NCBI GenBank assembly: GCA_003531155.1
Contig: DQHR01000096.1
Location: 11,899 to 29,733 of the forward strand
Source: Bacteroidales bacterium
GTDB lineage: Bacteria; Bacteroidota; Bacteroidia; Bacteroidales; Tenuifilaceae
Direction: 5' to 3'
Length of the DNA: 17,835 nt
Shown: in pieces, positions 1-8,892 of the stretch
How positions within the stretch are numbered: the stretch's first letter is position 1
Layout of the letters: every line of letters begins with the position of its first letter
The notes under the pieces: generated by a model
What the model was told of the DNA's origin: nothing
What the model saw: only the letters and a program-made list of their open reading frames with translations
Databases searched by the model: none
Program-made: the position numbers and the translations under genes

Positions 1-529
1 TCTTGTCTATAAAGCAACTAAAATCAATACTCTTCATCGACCAAGCAAACTGTAGCCAAGTTTTCATTCGTTTAACCTCTTCGGAGTACTCACCTGTGGC
101 ATCAAGCCAAGTCAATAATCGATTAAACTCTTCAATATTGTGTTTAAGTTGTTTTTTTGATTGATTAAAAAGTAGCGGTGAGATTAAAAAACCTCTGATT
201 TTATCAACCATTGGTTTTAAAGTTGAATTTCTTTTTCGAATGGAATAGAGCCAACTCAATGCCTTAGCAACAATAACAGGAGTTTTTTTCACATAAACCT
301 CATTGCTACGCCACAGAACGCCTAGCATTATCAACTCCAGAAGGTATTCATTTTTAGACCTAAGTTTTTCAATACAGTTCTCACCTATAAATTGTCGATA
401 TGACTCAATGTAATCAGCAAATAATGAACTGGATTCGAAAAAAATCTCATCTGTAACTTCAGCTACATCTTTATAAAACTGTACATTGCTGCCTTTTAAG
501 TTTAGCGTTGAATAAGTAATTGAAAACAT
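1..529 (-). CDS. DUF116-like protein, N-terminal part (cut by window edge)
   Basis: An open frame reads from ATG (complement of 527-529) to base 1 without a stop, giving about 176 residues; the C-terminus lies outside the window. The protein begins MFSITYSTLNLKG, has no signal peptide or membrane segment, and is largely helical and charged, so it is probably cytoplasmic. Stretches such as LELIMLGVLWRS, LKPMVDKIRGFLI and LLTWLDATGEYSEEVKR recall, from memory, the N-terminal half of Bacteroidota proteins annotated as DUF116. In those the Cys-rich DUF116 core comes later, which would be off the edge here. Function is unknown. A promoter with a perfect -7 box lies 43 bases upstream, and this supports the start. 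That the frame is a gene is near certain; the family call is moderate. Confidence 0.7.
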   Translation of the reverse strand, partial: MFSITYSTLNLKGSNVQFYKDVAEVTDEIFFESSSLFADYIESYRQFIGENCIEKLRSKNEYLLELIMLGVLWRSNEVYVKKTPVIVAKALSWLYSIRKRNSTLKPMVDKIRGFLISPLLFNQSKKQLKHNIEEFNRLLTWLDATGEYSEEVKRMKTWLQFAWSMKSIDFSCFIDK

Positions 530-571
530 TTTATATATAATTTAACTGTAGAACTAGGTCAAAAACTGAGC

Positions 572-600
572 CAAAGATATTTCAACCTATTTTACCCAAA
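572..600 (-). promoter_or_regulatory. Bacteroidota-type promoter for the DUF116-like gene
   Basis: On the minus strand TTTG (complement of 597-600) is followed after 17 bases by TATCTTTG (complement of 572-579). The second element is a perfect match to the Bacteroidota -7 consensus TAnnTTTG. The spacer is 2-3 bases shorter than usual. It lies 43 bases upstream of the ATG at 529, inside the gap after the pirin gene, so the DUF116-like gene can be transcribed on its own. Confidence 0.55.
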
Positions 601-693
601 AAATGCAAATAGGTAAACCGGGAAAAAAGTCGGTCAAAGGCTGAAAAAAGGAGGTTAAATAAAAGAATGAAATTTCGAACTTTTTTGGTTAAC

Positions 694-1539
694 TCAAGGC
701 TTATACTTAATAAAAGTTCCATTGTAAAACTCATCAAAAGCTATATTAATTTCCTCCTCGGAGTTCATAACTATAGGTCCCTTCCACGCAATTGGCTCAC
801 CATGAGGTTTTCCACCTATTAAAATTAACCGTGCGCCATCGGCACCAGCTTTAACTTCAATACGATTACCTTTTTCGAACAGCACAAGTTCCTCATTACA
901 TACAAATCCATCGTACGCAGGGAAAACTGCTACACCATCATACACATAAGCCATACAGTTAAATTCTTCGTTAACCATACACGAGAAGTTGGAGTCAGGC
1001 CAAATCTTAACATCAAAATAGATAATATCGGCAAACAAATCATTGACCGCCCCATCAAAATGCTTATACTTTCCTGAAATCAATTTTATTCTTGTATCTG
1101 AATCCTCAACTAACGGAATATCGTTGGTAGTTATATCTCGATACCTTGGATTTGTCATTTTGTGGGCTTTCGGTAAGTTAACCCAAAGTTGAAAACCATA
1201 CATCATCTCGTTTTGGGCTAATGGCATTTCCTGATGGATTATTCCGCTACCAGCCGTCATCCACTGAACGTCACCAGGGCCAATTACTCCAGAATTCCCT
1301 AAACTATCGCTATGCTCAACCTTTCCCTCAAGCATATATGTTACCGTTTCGATTCCTCTATGCGGATGCCATGGAAAACCAGCCATATAATCCTTTGGGT
1401 TATCAGAACCAAAATGATCGAACAGCAAAAAGGGATCTGTTTCGTAACGAGTTTCATATCCAAAAACTCTTTTTAACCGAACACCTGCTCCCTCAAGCGT
1501 TGATTGAGCCCTTAGCACTTTCTTTACTTTGCAAACCAT
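694..1539 (-). CDS. pirin family protein (bicupin)
   Basis: A complete 281-residue cytoplasmic protein of the pirin family, close to the usual length of bacterial pirins. The N-terminal cupin carries the family signature FPWHPHRGIETVTY (residues 55-68) and GSGIIHQEMP (97-106). H58, H60, H102 and E104 correspond to the four metal ligands of human pirin and of E. coli YhhW, so the metal site is intact. A shorter, degenerate C-terminal cupin follows (about 150-275), ending near LILIGGKPHGEPIAWKGPIVMN. Characterised relatives bind Fe or another divalent metal; some show quercetin 2,3-dioxygenase activity, others act through protein partners. The physiological substrate cannot be told from sequence. 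I saw no convincing promoter directly upstream in the 253-base gap it shares with the divergent TPR gene, and no clear terminator downstream. The family call is firm, the reaction is not. Confidence 0.93.
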   Translation of the reverse strand: MVCKVKKVLRAQSTLEGAGVRLKRVFGYETRYETDPFLLFDHFGSDNPKDYMAGFPWHPHRGIETVTYMLEGKVEHSDSLGNSGVIGPGDVQWMTAGSGIIHQEMPLAQNEMMYGFQLWVNLPKAHKMTNPRYRDITTNDIPLVEDSDTRIKLISGKYKHFDGAVNDLFADIIYFDVKIWPDSNFSCMVNEEFNCMAYVYDGVAVFPAYDGFVCNEELVLFEKGNRIEVKAGADGARLILIGGKPHGEPIAWKGPIVMNSEEEINIAFDEFYNGTFIKYKP

Positions 1540-1792
1540 TGCTAAAAATTTAGCGTCAAGTTAAGCTGATTTTAAATTGAAATCAAGTTATTTGGTGCAT
1601 AGATTGAGACCTAAAAGTGTTTTGCAAATGGATTTCGATAGACGTATAAATAGCAGCACCAAAACCTTTATTAACAGTTGCTTTACAATAATTTCACTTA
1701 TTAACAGTTATGTGTTGATATAAAAGATTTGGGATAGATAATCTATTCAACCAATTCTTAGTACTTTTATCGGAATTTCAACGTAAAGTAAT
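1540..1792. other. divergent intergenic region (pirin / TPR operon)
   Basis: The 253 bases separate the pirin start from the TPR-protein start and should hold promoters for both directions. I see no ORF of note. On the plus strand a TTTG at 1728-1731 and a TACTTTTA at 1762-1769 resemble promoter elements, but they are about 30 bases apart, too far to form one promoter. The notable content is a pair of 12-base direct repeats, listed separately. Confidence 0.5.
1668..1709. repeat. two direct repeats TTATTAACAGTT, 30-base period
   Basis: The 12-mer TTATTAACAGTT occurs at 1668-1679 and again at 1698-1709. The start-to-start distance of exactly 30 bases is close to three turns of B-DNA, so both copies would face the same side of the helix. 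They lie 84-125 bases before the TPR-protein ATG, a plausible place for an operator. The first nine bases match the DnaA-box consensus at 7 of 9 positions. What binds them is unknown. Confidence 0.6.
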
Positions 1793-4700
1793 ATGCTAAA
1801 TCGCAATATCAGGTTTATCCTTATAATCATCCTACTATCCTGCGCAAAAGGTATTAGCGCTCAAGAAACTACCATCTACACCAACTACGACGCATCCTTC
1901 AGAAAAGGGTTAGAACTTTACCGCAAGGGACAGTTTGGCGATGCACAAAAACAGTTCGAAACGGTTGCTATATCGATGGAGCCTGGTGCAAGTCAAATTA
2001 AATCGGATGCTGAGTTCTATCGGGCCATGTGTTCAATTGAACTAACCAATCAGGATGCTGAGTTTTTAATTGGAACTTTCATCAACAGCTATCCAGAAAG
2101 CCAAAAGGTTGATTTTGCATACCTCGAAATGGGGCGTTTGCGTTACAACGAGAAGGACTATAAAAATGCGCTATCATGGTTCAAGAGAATCGACAGAAAG
2201 GCCTTTAACGATGAACAAAAGGCTGATCTACAGTTCATGATTGGCTATAGCTATTTCAACCTCAACGAGTTTGATGCAGCAAGTCGAGCATTTTTCGAAA
2301 TAAAGGATACCGATAATAAATTCGCATCACCTGCAACCTATTACTATTCACACATTGCTTACTCACAAAAGAATTACGCAACTGCGCTGAAAGGATTTCA
2401 GAAACTCCAAAAAGATGAAACCTTTGCTCCCGTTGCACCTTTCTATATCGCTCAAATTTACTACCTACAACATCAATATGATAAGGTTGTGGAGTTCGCT
2501 CCTGCTCTTATCGAAACAGCATCTGAAAAACGTGCACCTGAAATTGCGCGACTAGTAGGTGATTCATACTATCGACTGAAAGATTATGAGAAGGCGGCAT
2601 CTTACTTCGAAAAGTATCTCGAAAAAACAAAAAATACATCGCGCGAGGATTATTACTTAATTGGGTACAACTATTACAAACTCCTTAATTATAGCCAAGC
2701 AGCAAAAAATCTTGAGAAAGTATCAACCTTAGAGGATTCGCTTAGTCAAAATGCCAATTACCATTTAGCCGATTGTTATATTAAGTTAAGCGATAAGAAC
2801 AAAGCCCGTCAGGCCTTGGCCTTAGCATCAAAATTAAATTTCGATCCAGTTATCAAAGAAGATGCGCTTTTCAACTACGCAAAGATTACCTACGAGTTAC
2901 TATACTCGCCTTTTAACGAAGCAATTGACGCTTTTAAATCATATATCGAAACATACCCCAATACCACTCGAACCGATGAGGCATACAACTATTTAGTTTT
3001 GGCCTATTCCAATACCCGAAACTACAAAGATGCATTGGAATCTCTCGAAAAAATTAAAGCCCAAGATGCAAGCATGAAGCGTGCTTATCAAAGGGTTGCA
3101 TTTTTTAGGGGACTCGAACTTTTTCAAAATCTCAACTATAGCGAAGCTATCAAGAAGTTTGATTTATCGCTTAAATATCCCGACTATAACAGGACTATAC
3201 TTGCTCAAACCTATTACTGGCAGGCTGAATCATATTACAGAATCGAAAATTACGAAAAGGCATTTGAAACCTACAATCAATTCCTTGTATCGCCCGGAGC
3301 ATTTGGATTACCAGAATACAACCTTGCTCACTACAACCAAGGTTACTCATGCTTTAAACAAAAAAAATACGACGACGCCATCGTTTGGTTTAGAAAGTAT
3401 ACTGATATCAGCAAAGGAGATAAAAGCCAATTCGTAGGCGATGCATTTAACCGAATTGGGGACTCATACTTTATTCAACGAAAATACTGGACAGCAATTG
3501 ATTACTACGACAAATCAATCTCAACCAACAGTATTGATATTGATTATGCGATGTTTCAACGAGGATTCTCACTAGGCTTAGTTGATAGACCCCAAAAAGA
3601 AATTGAAACATTACAGAAGTTAATCAAGAATTATCCTCAATCGAGCTATATTGATGATGCTATCTTTGAAATTGCAGAAAGCAATCAAAACCTTAAACAG
3701 TACAACGAAGCGATTAAGTATTACAAAAAGATTGAAGATGATTATGCTGGAACCAGCTACCATGTAAAAGCATTAGTACAACTAGGCTTAATTTTCTTCA
3801 ATCAAGATAAACCAGACAGTTCATCTGTTTACTATAAACGAGTAGTTGAAGAATATCCAGGCTCGACTGAAGCAAAAAATGCCTTAGTGGGAATCAAAAA
3901 TATTTATGTTGATAAAGGTGATGTTGATGCTTACTTTGCCTACGCTGGTCAACTGGGTAGCATGGCAAATATGAGCGTTGCAGAAAAAGATTCTCTTTCT
4001 TATGCTGCGGCAGAAAAACTATACATGACAGGCCAATGCGATAAATCAATGCCTGTACTTAAGAAATATATTGACGACTATCCTAAAGGCAATTTCATTC
4101 TCAATGCAAATTTCTACATTGGCGATTGCTACTATCGAACAGGCGATAAGGATAAAGCGATAGATGCTTTAAACCAAGTAGTTCAGCGTCAGAAGAATGA
4201 TTTCACCGAACAGGCGTTGCTCATGGCTGCTCAAATCTACTTCGATAAAAAAGATTTTACTAATGCTTACGAAACATATGATAAACTTGAGAATCAAGCC
4301 GAATTAAAAAACAACCTGCTTACTGCTCGTTTAGGAAAACTTCGTTCGGCATCTGGTTTAGGTAAAAACGAGGATGTCATCGCTGCATCAAAAATAGTAT
4401 TATTGACTGAAAAATTGCCTCTCGAGATTGAACGAGAAACTCGTTTCAAACTTGCCATTGCTTTAATGCAAACAAACAAACCCAACGAAGCATTCGATGA
4501 ATTTGCCAAGGTTGCCAGTGATGTTAAAACAATGGAAGGTGCCGAAGCCAAATTTCATATGGCTGAAATTCAGTATAACCTAGGTAAAATGGACAAAGCA
4601 GAGTCAGAAGTTTTTTCTTTCTCTGAAAAGAATACTCCTCATAGCTACTGGTTAGCTAAGAGTTTTATTCTTCTTTCTGATATCTATGTAAAAAAAGACG

Positions 4701-4891
4701 ATCTCTTCCAAGCAAAAGCAACACTACAAAGTGTTATGGATGGTTATTCTGTTCCAGACGATGGCATTATTGATCTTGCTACTGAGAAACTGAACGCTAT
4801 CGTAAAAGCAGAAAAGGGCAAGCAACCAACTGAGGTGCAAGATACCATCAAGATAAAAGCAAAAAAATCACAACACATTACAACATTCTAG
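1793..4891 (+). CDS. large exported TPR-repeat protein
   Basis: A 1032-residue protein with an N-terminal signal sequence. Either signal peptidase I cuts at ISA-QE (residues 21-25), or LLSC (14-17) acts as a loose lipobox and makes it a lipoprotein; I favour the former. The rest is almost wholly tetratricopeptide repeats, visible as repeated Y-x-x-A-x-x-x-[FY] helix pairs such as YKNALSWF, YEKAASYFEKYL, YDDAIVWFRKY and YNEAIKYYKKI. I estimate more than 20 repeats, some of the BamD/YbgF-like type. A short Lys-rich tail without repeats ends it. It should be a periplasmic, possibly outer-membrane-associated, solenoid scaffold. The next gene begins 8 bases after its stop and encodes a beta-barrel protein, so the pair probably acts together. 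Comparable TPR + barrel pairs occur in many Bacteroidota, but I know of no established function. Confidence 0.88.
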   Translation: MLNRNIRFILIIILLSCAKGISAQETTIYTNYDASFRKGLELYRKGQFGDAQKQFETVAISMEPGASQIKSDAEFYRAMCSIELTNQDAEFLIGTFINSYPESQKVDFAYLEMGRLRYNEKDYKNALSWFKRIDRKAFNDEQKADLQFMIGYSYFNLNEFDAASRAFFEIKDTDNKFASPATYYYSHIAYSQKNYATALKGFQKLQKDETFAPVAPFYIAQIYYLQHQYDKVVEFAPALIETASEKRAPEIARLVGDSYYRLKDYEKAASYFEKYLEKTKNTSREDYYLIGYNYYKLLNYSQAAKNLEKVSTLEDSLSQNANYHLADCYIKLSDKNKARQALALASKLNFDPVIKEDALFNYAKITYELLYSPFNEAIDAFKSYIETYPNTTRTDEAYNYLVLAYSNTRNYKDALESLEKIKAQDASMKRAYQRVAFFRGLELFQNLNYSEAIKKFDLSLKYPDYNRTILAQTYYWQAESYYRIENYEKAFETYNQFLVSPGAFGLPEYNLAHYNQGYSCFKQKKYDDAIVWFRKYTDISKGDKSQFVGDAFNRIGDSYFIQRKYWTAIDYYDKSISTNSIDIDYAMFQRGFSLGLVDRPQKEIETLQKLIKNYPQSSYIDDAIFEIAESNQNLKQYNEAIKYYKKIEDDYAGTSYHVKALVQLGLIFFNQDKPDSSSVYYKRVVEEYPGSTEAKNALVGIKNIYVDKGDVDAYFAYAGQLGSMANMSVAEKDSLSYAAAEKLYMTGQCDKSMPVLKKYIDDYPKGNFILNANFYIGDCYYRTGDKDKAIDALNQVVQRQKNDFTEQALLMAAQIYFDKKDFTNAYETYDKLENQAELKNNLLTARLGKLRSASGLGKNEDVIAASKIVLLTEKLPLEIERETRFKLAIALMQTNKPNEAFDEFAKVASDVKTMEGAEAKFHMAEIQYNLGKMDKAESEVFSFSEKNTPHSYWLAKSFILLSDIYVKKDDLFQAKATLQSVMDGYSVPDDGIIDLATEKLNAIVKAEKGKQPTEVQDTIKIKAKKSQHITTF

Positions 4892-4902
4892 TAGCAACCG
4901 TG

Positions 4903-6588
4903 ATGAATACAAGAAAAATGAAATATATACTATCAGCAATAGTTACAACACTTATTACGCTATCGGTTAGCTCAAATATTTTTGGGCAAGATGATAAACT
5001 GAACAAAGAGGTTCAAGTTGTTCGACCTTACGAACCATCAATCTCAGACGCTTTCAAGATAAACCTTCTACCTAAAATTCATGATACGTTAAAGCAAGTC
5101 CCAAAGTTGAACTACAATCTTATTCAACGCCCCTTTATGGTAAACTACTCTGTAACCCCAATATCATCAGCAAAAATGTTAATGGAGCCTTTAAGCGATT
5201 TATATAACACTTATGTAAAATTTGGCATTGGGAATGGCATATCGCCTCTGCTTGAGGTTTATTACAACAATGGACGTAGTAAAGAGTTTAGCTATGGAGG
5301 CTGGTTTCAAAACCACTCATCAGCTGGGAATGTAAAACTCGATAATGGTAAAAAGGTAAAAGCTGAGTTTGGACGAACCGATATTAACATCTTCGGGAAA
5401 AAAATACTTGATAAAGCAGCGATTTCAGCATCTATGGGTTTCAATCGTAATAAATCAAGCTACTACGGTTACGACCTCAATCCAGCAAGTCCATTGAATA
5501 CTGATACAGTTCCAAAATCGCAACATTTCGATCAACTCCATGCAGATTTAGAATACTATTCAACCCATACTGATTCAAGTCACTTAAATTTTGCCTTTGC
5601 CACTGGTATAAATCACCTAAATGACAACTTCAACATTCAAGAAACGCTTCTTAAACTCTCGCTTAAGATGGATAAATTCTTGAAAGAGGAGCATTTGGGT
5701 GGCGAATTCTCGGTTCACCATTATATGAAAAGTTCAGAACTTGATTCTGCAAACAACACTATTTTCACATTCTCTCCTTGGATAAACCTTTATGGAAAAC
5801 AATGGAGAGCATTGGTTGGAACTCGTTTAGCTGTTGATGCAAACTCTACGAATAATCAATCAACTTTTTACCCAGTTGGTCAATTATCTTACGATATTAT
5901 CAGCCATTATTTAATTCCATACATTGAGATTAATGGATATCTTGAGGAGAACTCATATGCGAAAATTTCGGCTGAAAATCCATGGATTTTACCTGGTAAA
6001 AAAGTTTACAACACAAGTCATAAATTCAACATTACTGGTGGTATAAAAGGAAACATGAGTACTAAGGTTTCGTACCTTTTCTATGCAAATTATTCTATTA
6101 TCGACAGCATGTACTTCTTCGTTAACACCAATCTAATGGATGCAAACCCTTTATATAATAGGTTTACAGTAGAAAGCGACAATGCTGAACGCACTAGGTT
6201 ACTCGGAGAAGTCACTATTGCACCATCATCAAAACTTAACTTTTTCTTAAGAGTTCAGTATGACAAGTACAAACTAAAAGAGTTGGCAAAACCTTGGCAT
6301 AAACCAGATTTAACAGCACTTGCCTCATTCCGTTACAGCCTTAGAGACAAAATTATTTTAACGCTGGATATGTTTACAACAGGAAAAAGGTATGTGAAAG
6401 ATTCAAATGGTGAAGCAAAAATGCTTGAGGGCATTTCCGACATTAACATAGGGATTGAATATCGATACAACAAAAGGCTTTCGGCATTTGTTACACTAAA
6501 CAATATAGCTTCGTCAAAATTCGACACCTACTACCTATATCCAATGTATAGGTTTAACGCTAAAGTTGGATTAACCTATGCTTTTTAA
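4903..6588 (+). CDS. outer-membrane beta-barrel protein, partner of the TPR protein
   Basis: About 560 residues. The frame opens with GTG at 4900 followed directly by ATG at 4903; a further ATG at 4918 begins MKYILSAIVTTLI and would also give a good signal peptide. I use 4903, but 4918 is equally possible. Cleavage probably falls before the Q in IFGQDD. The mature N-terminus carries a polar segment, EVQVVRPYEPSISDAFKINL, a pattern I recall from Bacteroidota proteins often labelled TonB-dependent receptor although they lack a clear plug domain. The remainder alternates polar and aromatic residues as in transmembrane beta-strands and ends in VGLTYAF; the terminal Phe is typical of BAM-folded barrels. 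It lies 8-11 bases after the TPR gene, almost certainly co-transcribed. Transported substrate, if any, is unknown. The next 263 bases separate it from gyrB. Confidence 0.8.
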   Translation: MNTRKMKYILSAIVTTLITLSVSSNIFGQDDKLNKEVQVVRPYEPSISDAFKINLLPKIHDTLKQVPKLNYNLIQRPFMVNYSVTPISSAKMLMEPLSDLYNTYVKFGIGNGISPLLEVYYNNGRSKEFSYGGWFQNHSSAGNVKLDNGKKVKAEFGRTDINIFGKKILDKAAISASMGFNRNKSSYYGYDLNPASPLNTDTVPKSQHFDQLHADLEYYSTHTDSSHLNFAFATGINHLNDNFNIQETLLKLSLKMDKFLKEEHLGGEFSVHHYMKSSELDSANNTIFTFSPWINLYGKQWRALVGTRLAVDANSTNNQSTFYPVGQLSYDIISHYLIPYIEINGYLEENSYAKISAENPWILPGKKVYNTSHKFNITGGIKGNMSTKVSYLFYANYSIIDSMYFFVNTNLMDANPLYNRFTVESDNAERTRLLGEVTIAPSSKLNFFLRVQYDKYKLKELAKPWHKPDLTALASFRYSLRDKIILTLDMFTTGKRYVKDSNGEAKMLEGISDINIGIEYRYNKRLSAFVTLNNIASSKFDTYYLYPMYRFNAKVGLTYAF

Positions 6589-6851
6589 TAAATAAAAAAC
6601 TTATCATCACCACGCCTCTGTGAATCAACACTATATGACGGTATTGTAATTAATTATCAAATTAACCGTATCTAACTATATATCAATCATTTATAATAAC
6701 AAAAAAGTAGCAAAAAAAATCAAAAATTCATTTTTTTTTATTACTTTTGATGGGTTTATTTACTCCCAAGCAAATAACTGATAATCAATAAAATCTATTG
6801 TCGATTTAGCTAAGCATATTCATGCTTTGGCTGGCGATTGAAAATTAGATA
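6589..6851. other. intergenic region upstream of gyrB
   Basis: The 263 bases are very A+T-rich and hold no credible ORF. Contents seen: a weak interrupted inverted repeat (ACGGT at 6638-6642 with ACCGT at 6665-6669), a T-tract at 6731-6739, and the gyrB -7 box. No clear terminator for the preceding barrel gene is visible. Confidence 0.5.
6742..6749 (+). promoter_or_regulatory. gyrB promoter, -7 box
   Basis: TACTTTTG matches the Bacteroidota -7 consensus TAnnTTTG perfectly. No TTTG sits at the expected -33 distance; the spacer region is instead a T-tract. Transcription from here would leave a leader of about 95-100 bases before the gyrB start. Confidence 0.5.
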
Positions 6852-8855
6852 ATGTTAACTGACAATATGAGTAACGAGGAAAATGTAAAAGAGCTAACTG
6901 CCACTAATGGTAAATCAGATTATTCTGCAGATAGCATTCAAGTACTTGAGGGATTAGAGGCGGTTCGAATGAGGCCAGCCATGTACATTGGTGATACTGG
7001 TGTGAAAGGGTTACATCACCTAGTTTATGAGGTGGTTGACAACTCTATTGATGAAGCAATGGCTGGATATTGCACCCAAATTGATGTAATCATTAACGAA
7101 GATGGATCTGTAAGCGTAACTGATGATGGACGTGGTATCCCAGTAGATTACCATGAAAAAGAGAAAAAATCAGCCCTTGAAGTTGTGCTTACGGTGCTTC
7201 ATGCTGGAGGTAAATTCGATAAGGATAGCTACAAAGTATCTGGTGGGCTACACGGTGTTGGGGTATCATGCGTTAACGCATTATCCAAAAAATTAGTTGC
7301 GGAAATTCATCGTGATGGCAAAATTCACCGTCAAGAGTTCAGCAAGGGAAAACCCTTGGCTAACATTGAAGTAATTGGTGACACAAACAAAACTGGTACT
7401 ATTATCACCTTCTTACCCGATGAAACCATCTTCACCCAAACTGTCGATTATAAATTCGAAATACTTTCATCTCGCTTACGCGAATTGGCATATCTTAACA
7501 AAGGGGTTTATCTTTCGCTAACTGATAAGCGCGAAACAGAAGACAATAATGGCGAGAAGAAGTTCCTGAAAGAAGATTTTCACTCAGAAGAAGGCTTAAA
7601 AGAGTTTGTTAAATTCCTTGATGCAAACCGTGAGAGTTTAATTGAGAAAACCATTACAATCACTACAGAGAAGAATGATGTCCCTGTTGAGGTTGCAATG
7701 CAGTACAACACATCATTCTCAGAAAATGTACACTCTTACGTCAATAACATCAATACCATTGAAGGAGGTACACATTTAACTGGATTTAGACGCGCCCTTA
7801 CACGTACTCTCAAGAAGTACGCTGAAGATTCAGGGATGCTCTCAAAACTCAAATTCGACATAAATGGTGACGATTTTCGCGAGGGCTTAACAGCTATCAT
7901 ATCAGTTAAAGTTGCAGAACCTCAGTTTGAGGGTCAAACTAAAACAAAACTAGGGAATTCTGATGTTAGTTTAGCTGTTGATCAGGCCGTTAGTGAGGCT
8001 TTAGCAAACTATCTTGAAGAAAACCCAAAAGATGCAAGAACTATCGTTCAAAAGGTTATTCTTGCTGCACAAGCCCGCCACGCCGCTCGAAAGGCTCGCG
8101 AGTTAGTTCAACGTAAGACTGTACTTTCAGGATCAGGCTTACCCGGTAAACTTTCAGACTGCTCTGAGAAAGATCCTTCATTAACCGAAATATACTTTGT
8201 AGAGGGAGACTCTGCAGGCGGTACTGCAAAACAAGGTCGCGACAGAAATTTTCAGGCAATACTTCCTCTTCGTGGAAAAATCCTGAACGTTGAAAAAGCT
8301 ATGCAGTATAAAATCTTTGAGAATGAAGAGATAAAAAACATATTTACTGCACTTGGGGTTAATATTGGAACCGAAGATGATAGCAAGGCGCTAAACATTG
8401 AAGGGTTACGTTATCATAAAATTATTATCATGACCGATGCCGACGTTGACGGTAGCCATATAGCAACCCTAATCATGACCTTCTTCTTCCGTTATATGAC
8501 TGAACTTATTAAAGAAGGTCATCTTTACATAGCAACCCCTCCACTTTATTTAGTTAAGAAAGGTAAAGAAGAGAGATATTGCTGGAATGAAGATGATCGT
8601 AAATTAGCCGTTGATGAAATCGGAAAAGGTAAAGATGGCTCTGTTCACATTCAACGATACAAAGGTTTGGGAGAGATGAATGCTGAGCAACTCTGGAGCA
8701 CAACCATGAATCCGGCTACTAGGATTCTTCGACAAATAACCATCGAGAGCGCTGCTGAAGCAGATAGAATTTTCTCTATGTTAATGGGAGATGAAGTTCC
8801 TCCTCGCAGAGAATTTATTGAGAAGCATGCAAAATACGCAAAGATTGATATCTAA
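6852..8855 (+). CDS. gyrB: DNA gyrase subunit B
   Basis: The 667-residue ATPase subunit of DNA gyrase, which with GyrA introduces negative supercoils in the cytoplasm. All landmarks are intact. GHKL ATPase: YEVVDNSIDEAMAGY with catalytic Glu60 and Mg-binding Asn64, DDGRGIPV (91-98), and GGLHGVGVSCVNALS around 131-145. TOPRIM: EGDSAGGTAKQGRDR near 451 and DADVDGSH near 528. The C-terminal signature YKGLGEMNAEQLW follows at about 602. There is no sign of the extra insertion seen in proteobacterial GyrB, and the length is normal for Bacteroidota. The ATG at 6852 gives MLTDNMSNEE; an in-frame ATG at 6867 would give MSNEENV and is equally plausible. It appears monocistronic, with its own promoter box and a strong terminator 10 bases after the stop. 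GyrB rather than ParE is supported by RDRNFQAILPLRGKILNVEKA-type sequence and overall similarity to known GyrB. Confidence 0.97.
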   Translation: MLTDNMSNEENVKELTATNGKSDYSADSIQVLEGLEAVRMRPAMYIGDTGVKGLHHLVYEVVDNSIDEAMAGYCTQIDVIINEDGSVSVTDDGRGIPVDYHEKEKKSALEVVLTVLHAGGKFDKDSYKVSGGLHGVGVSCVNALSKKLVAEIHRDGKIHRQEFSKGKPLANIEVIGDTNKTGTIITFLPDETIFTQTVDYKFEILSSRLRELAYLNKGVYLSLTDKRETEDNNGEKKFLKEDFHSEEGLKEFVKFLDANRESLIEKTITITTEKNDVPVEVAMQYNTSFSENVHSYVNNINTIEGGTHLTGFRRALTRTLKKYAEDSGMLSKLKFDINGDDFREGLTAIISVKVAEPQFEGQTKTKLGNSDVSLAVDQAVSEALANYLEENPKDARTIVQKVILAAQARHAARKARELVQRKTVLSGSGLPGKLSDCSEKDPSLTEIYFVEGDSAGGTAKQGRDRNFQAILPLRGKILNVEKAMQYKIFENEEIKNIFTALGVNIGTEDDSKALNIEGLRYHKIIIMTDADVDGSHIATLIMTFFFRYMTELIKEGHLYIATPPLYLVKKGKEERYCWNEDDRKLAVDEIGKGKDGSVHIQRYKGLGEMNAEQLWSTTMNPATRILRQITIESAAEADRIFSMLMGDEVPPRREFIEKHAKYAKIDI

Positions 8856-8864
8856 TATAAAAGC

Positions 8865-8892
8865 AAAACGGTCGGGATTCCCCGACCGTTTT
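8865..8892. terminator. bidirectional intrinsic terminator between gyrB and the MORN gene
   Basis: Arms AAAACGGTCGGG (8865-8876) and CCCGACCGTTTT (8881-8892) pair perfectly over 12 bp around the 4-base loop ATTC. The A/T ends of the arms supply a T-run on both strands. It starts 10 bases after the gyrB stop and ends directly before the stop codon of the convergent MORN-repeat gene (complement of 8893-8895), so it serves both. Confidence 0.92.

Noticed and set aside
667..822. Short plus-strand frame of 51 codons preceded by AAGGAGG (648-654)
   Set aside because: It overlaps the pirin gene antisense, the product has no recognisable pattern, and genes in this window do not use Shine-Dalgarno sites. 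The purine run is probably chance.
1221..1553. 110-codon plus-strand frame opposite the pirin gene
   Set aside because: Antisense shadow of a gene with intact metal-binding motifs; no signal or domain pattern in the translation.
1668..1750. Replication origin suggested by DnaA-box-like repeats and nearby gyrB
   Set aside because: The boxes match only 7 of 9, there are few of them, dnaA is absent, and gyrB position is not a reliable origin marker in Bacteroidota.
3081..3437. 118-codon frame within the TPR gene
   Set aside because: Out-of-frame overlap with well-formed TPR repeats; composition is that of a shifted frame.
6638..6669. Inverted repeat ACGGT...ACCGT upstream of gyrB as terminator or supercoiling-response element
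   Set aside because: Only 5 bp of stem with a 22-base interior and no T-tract; not distinguishable from chance.
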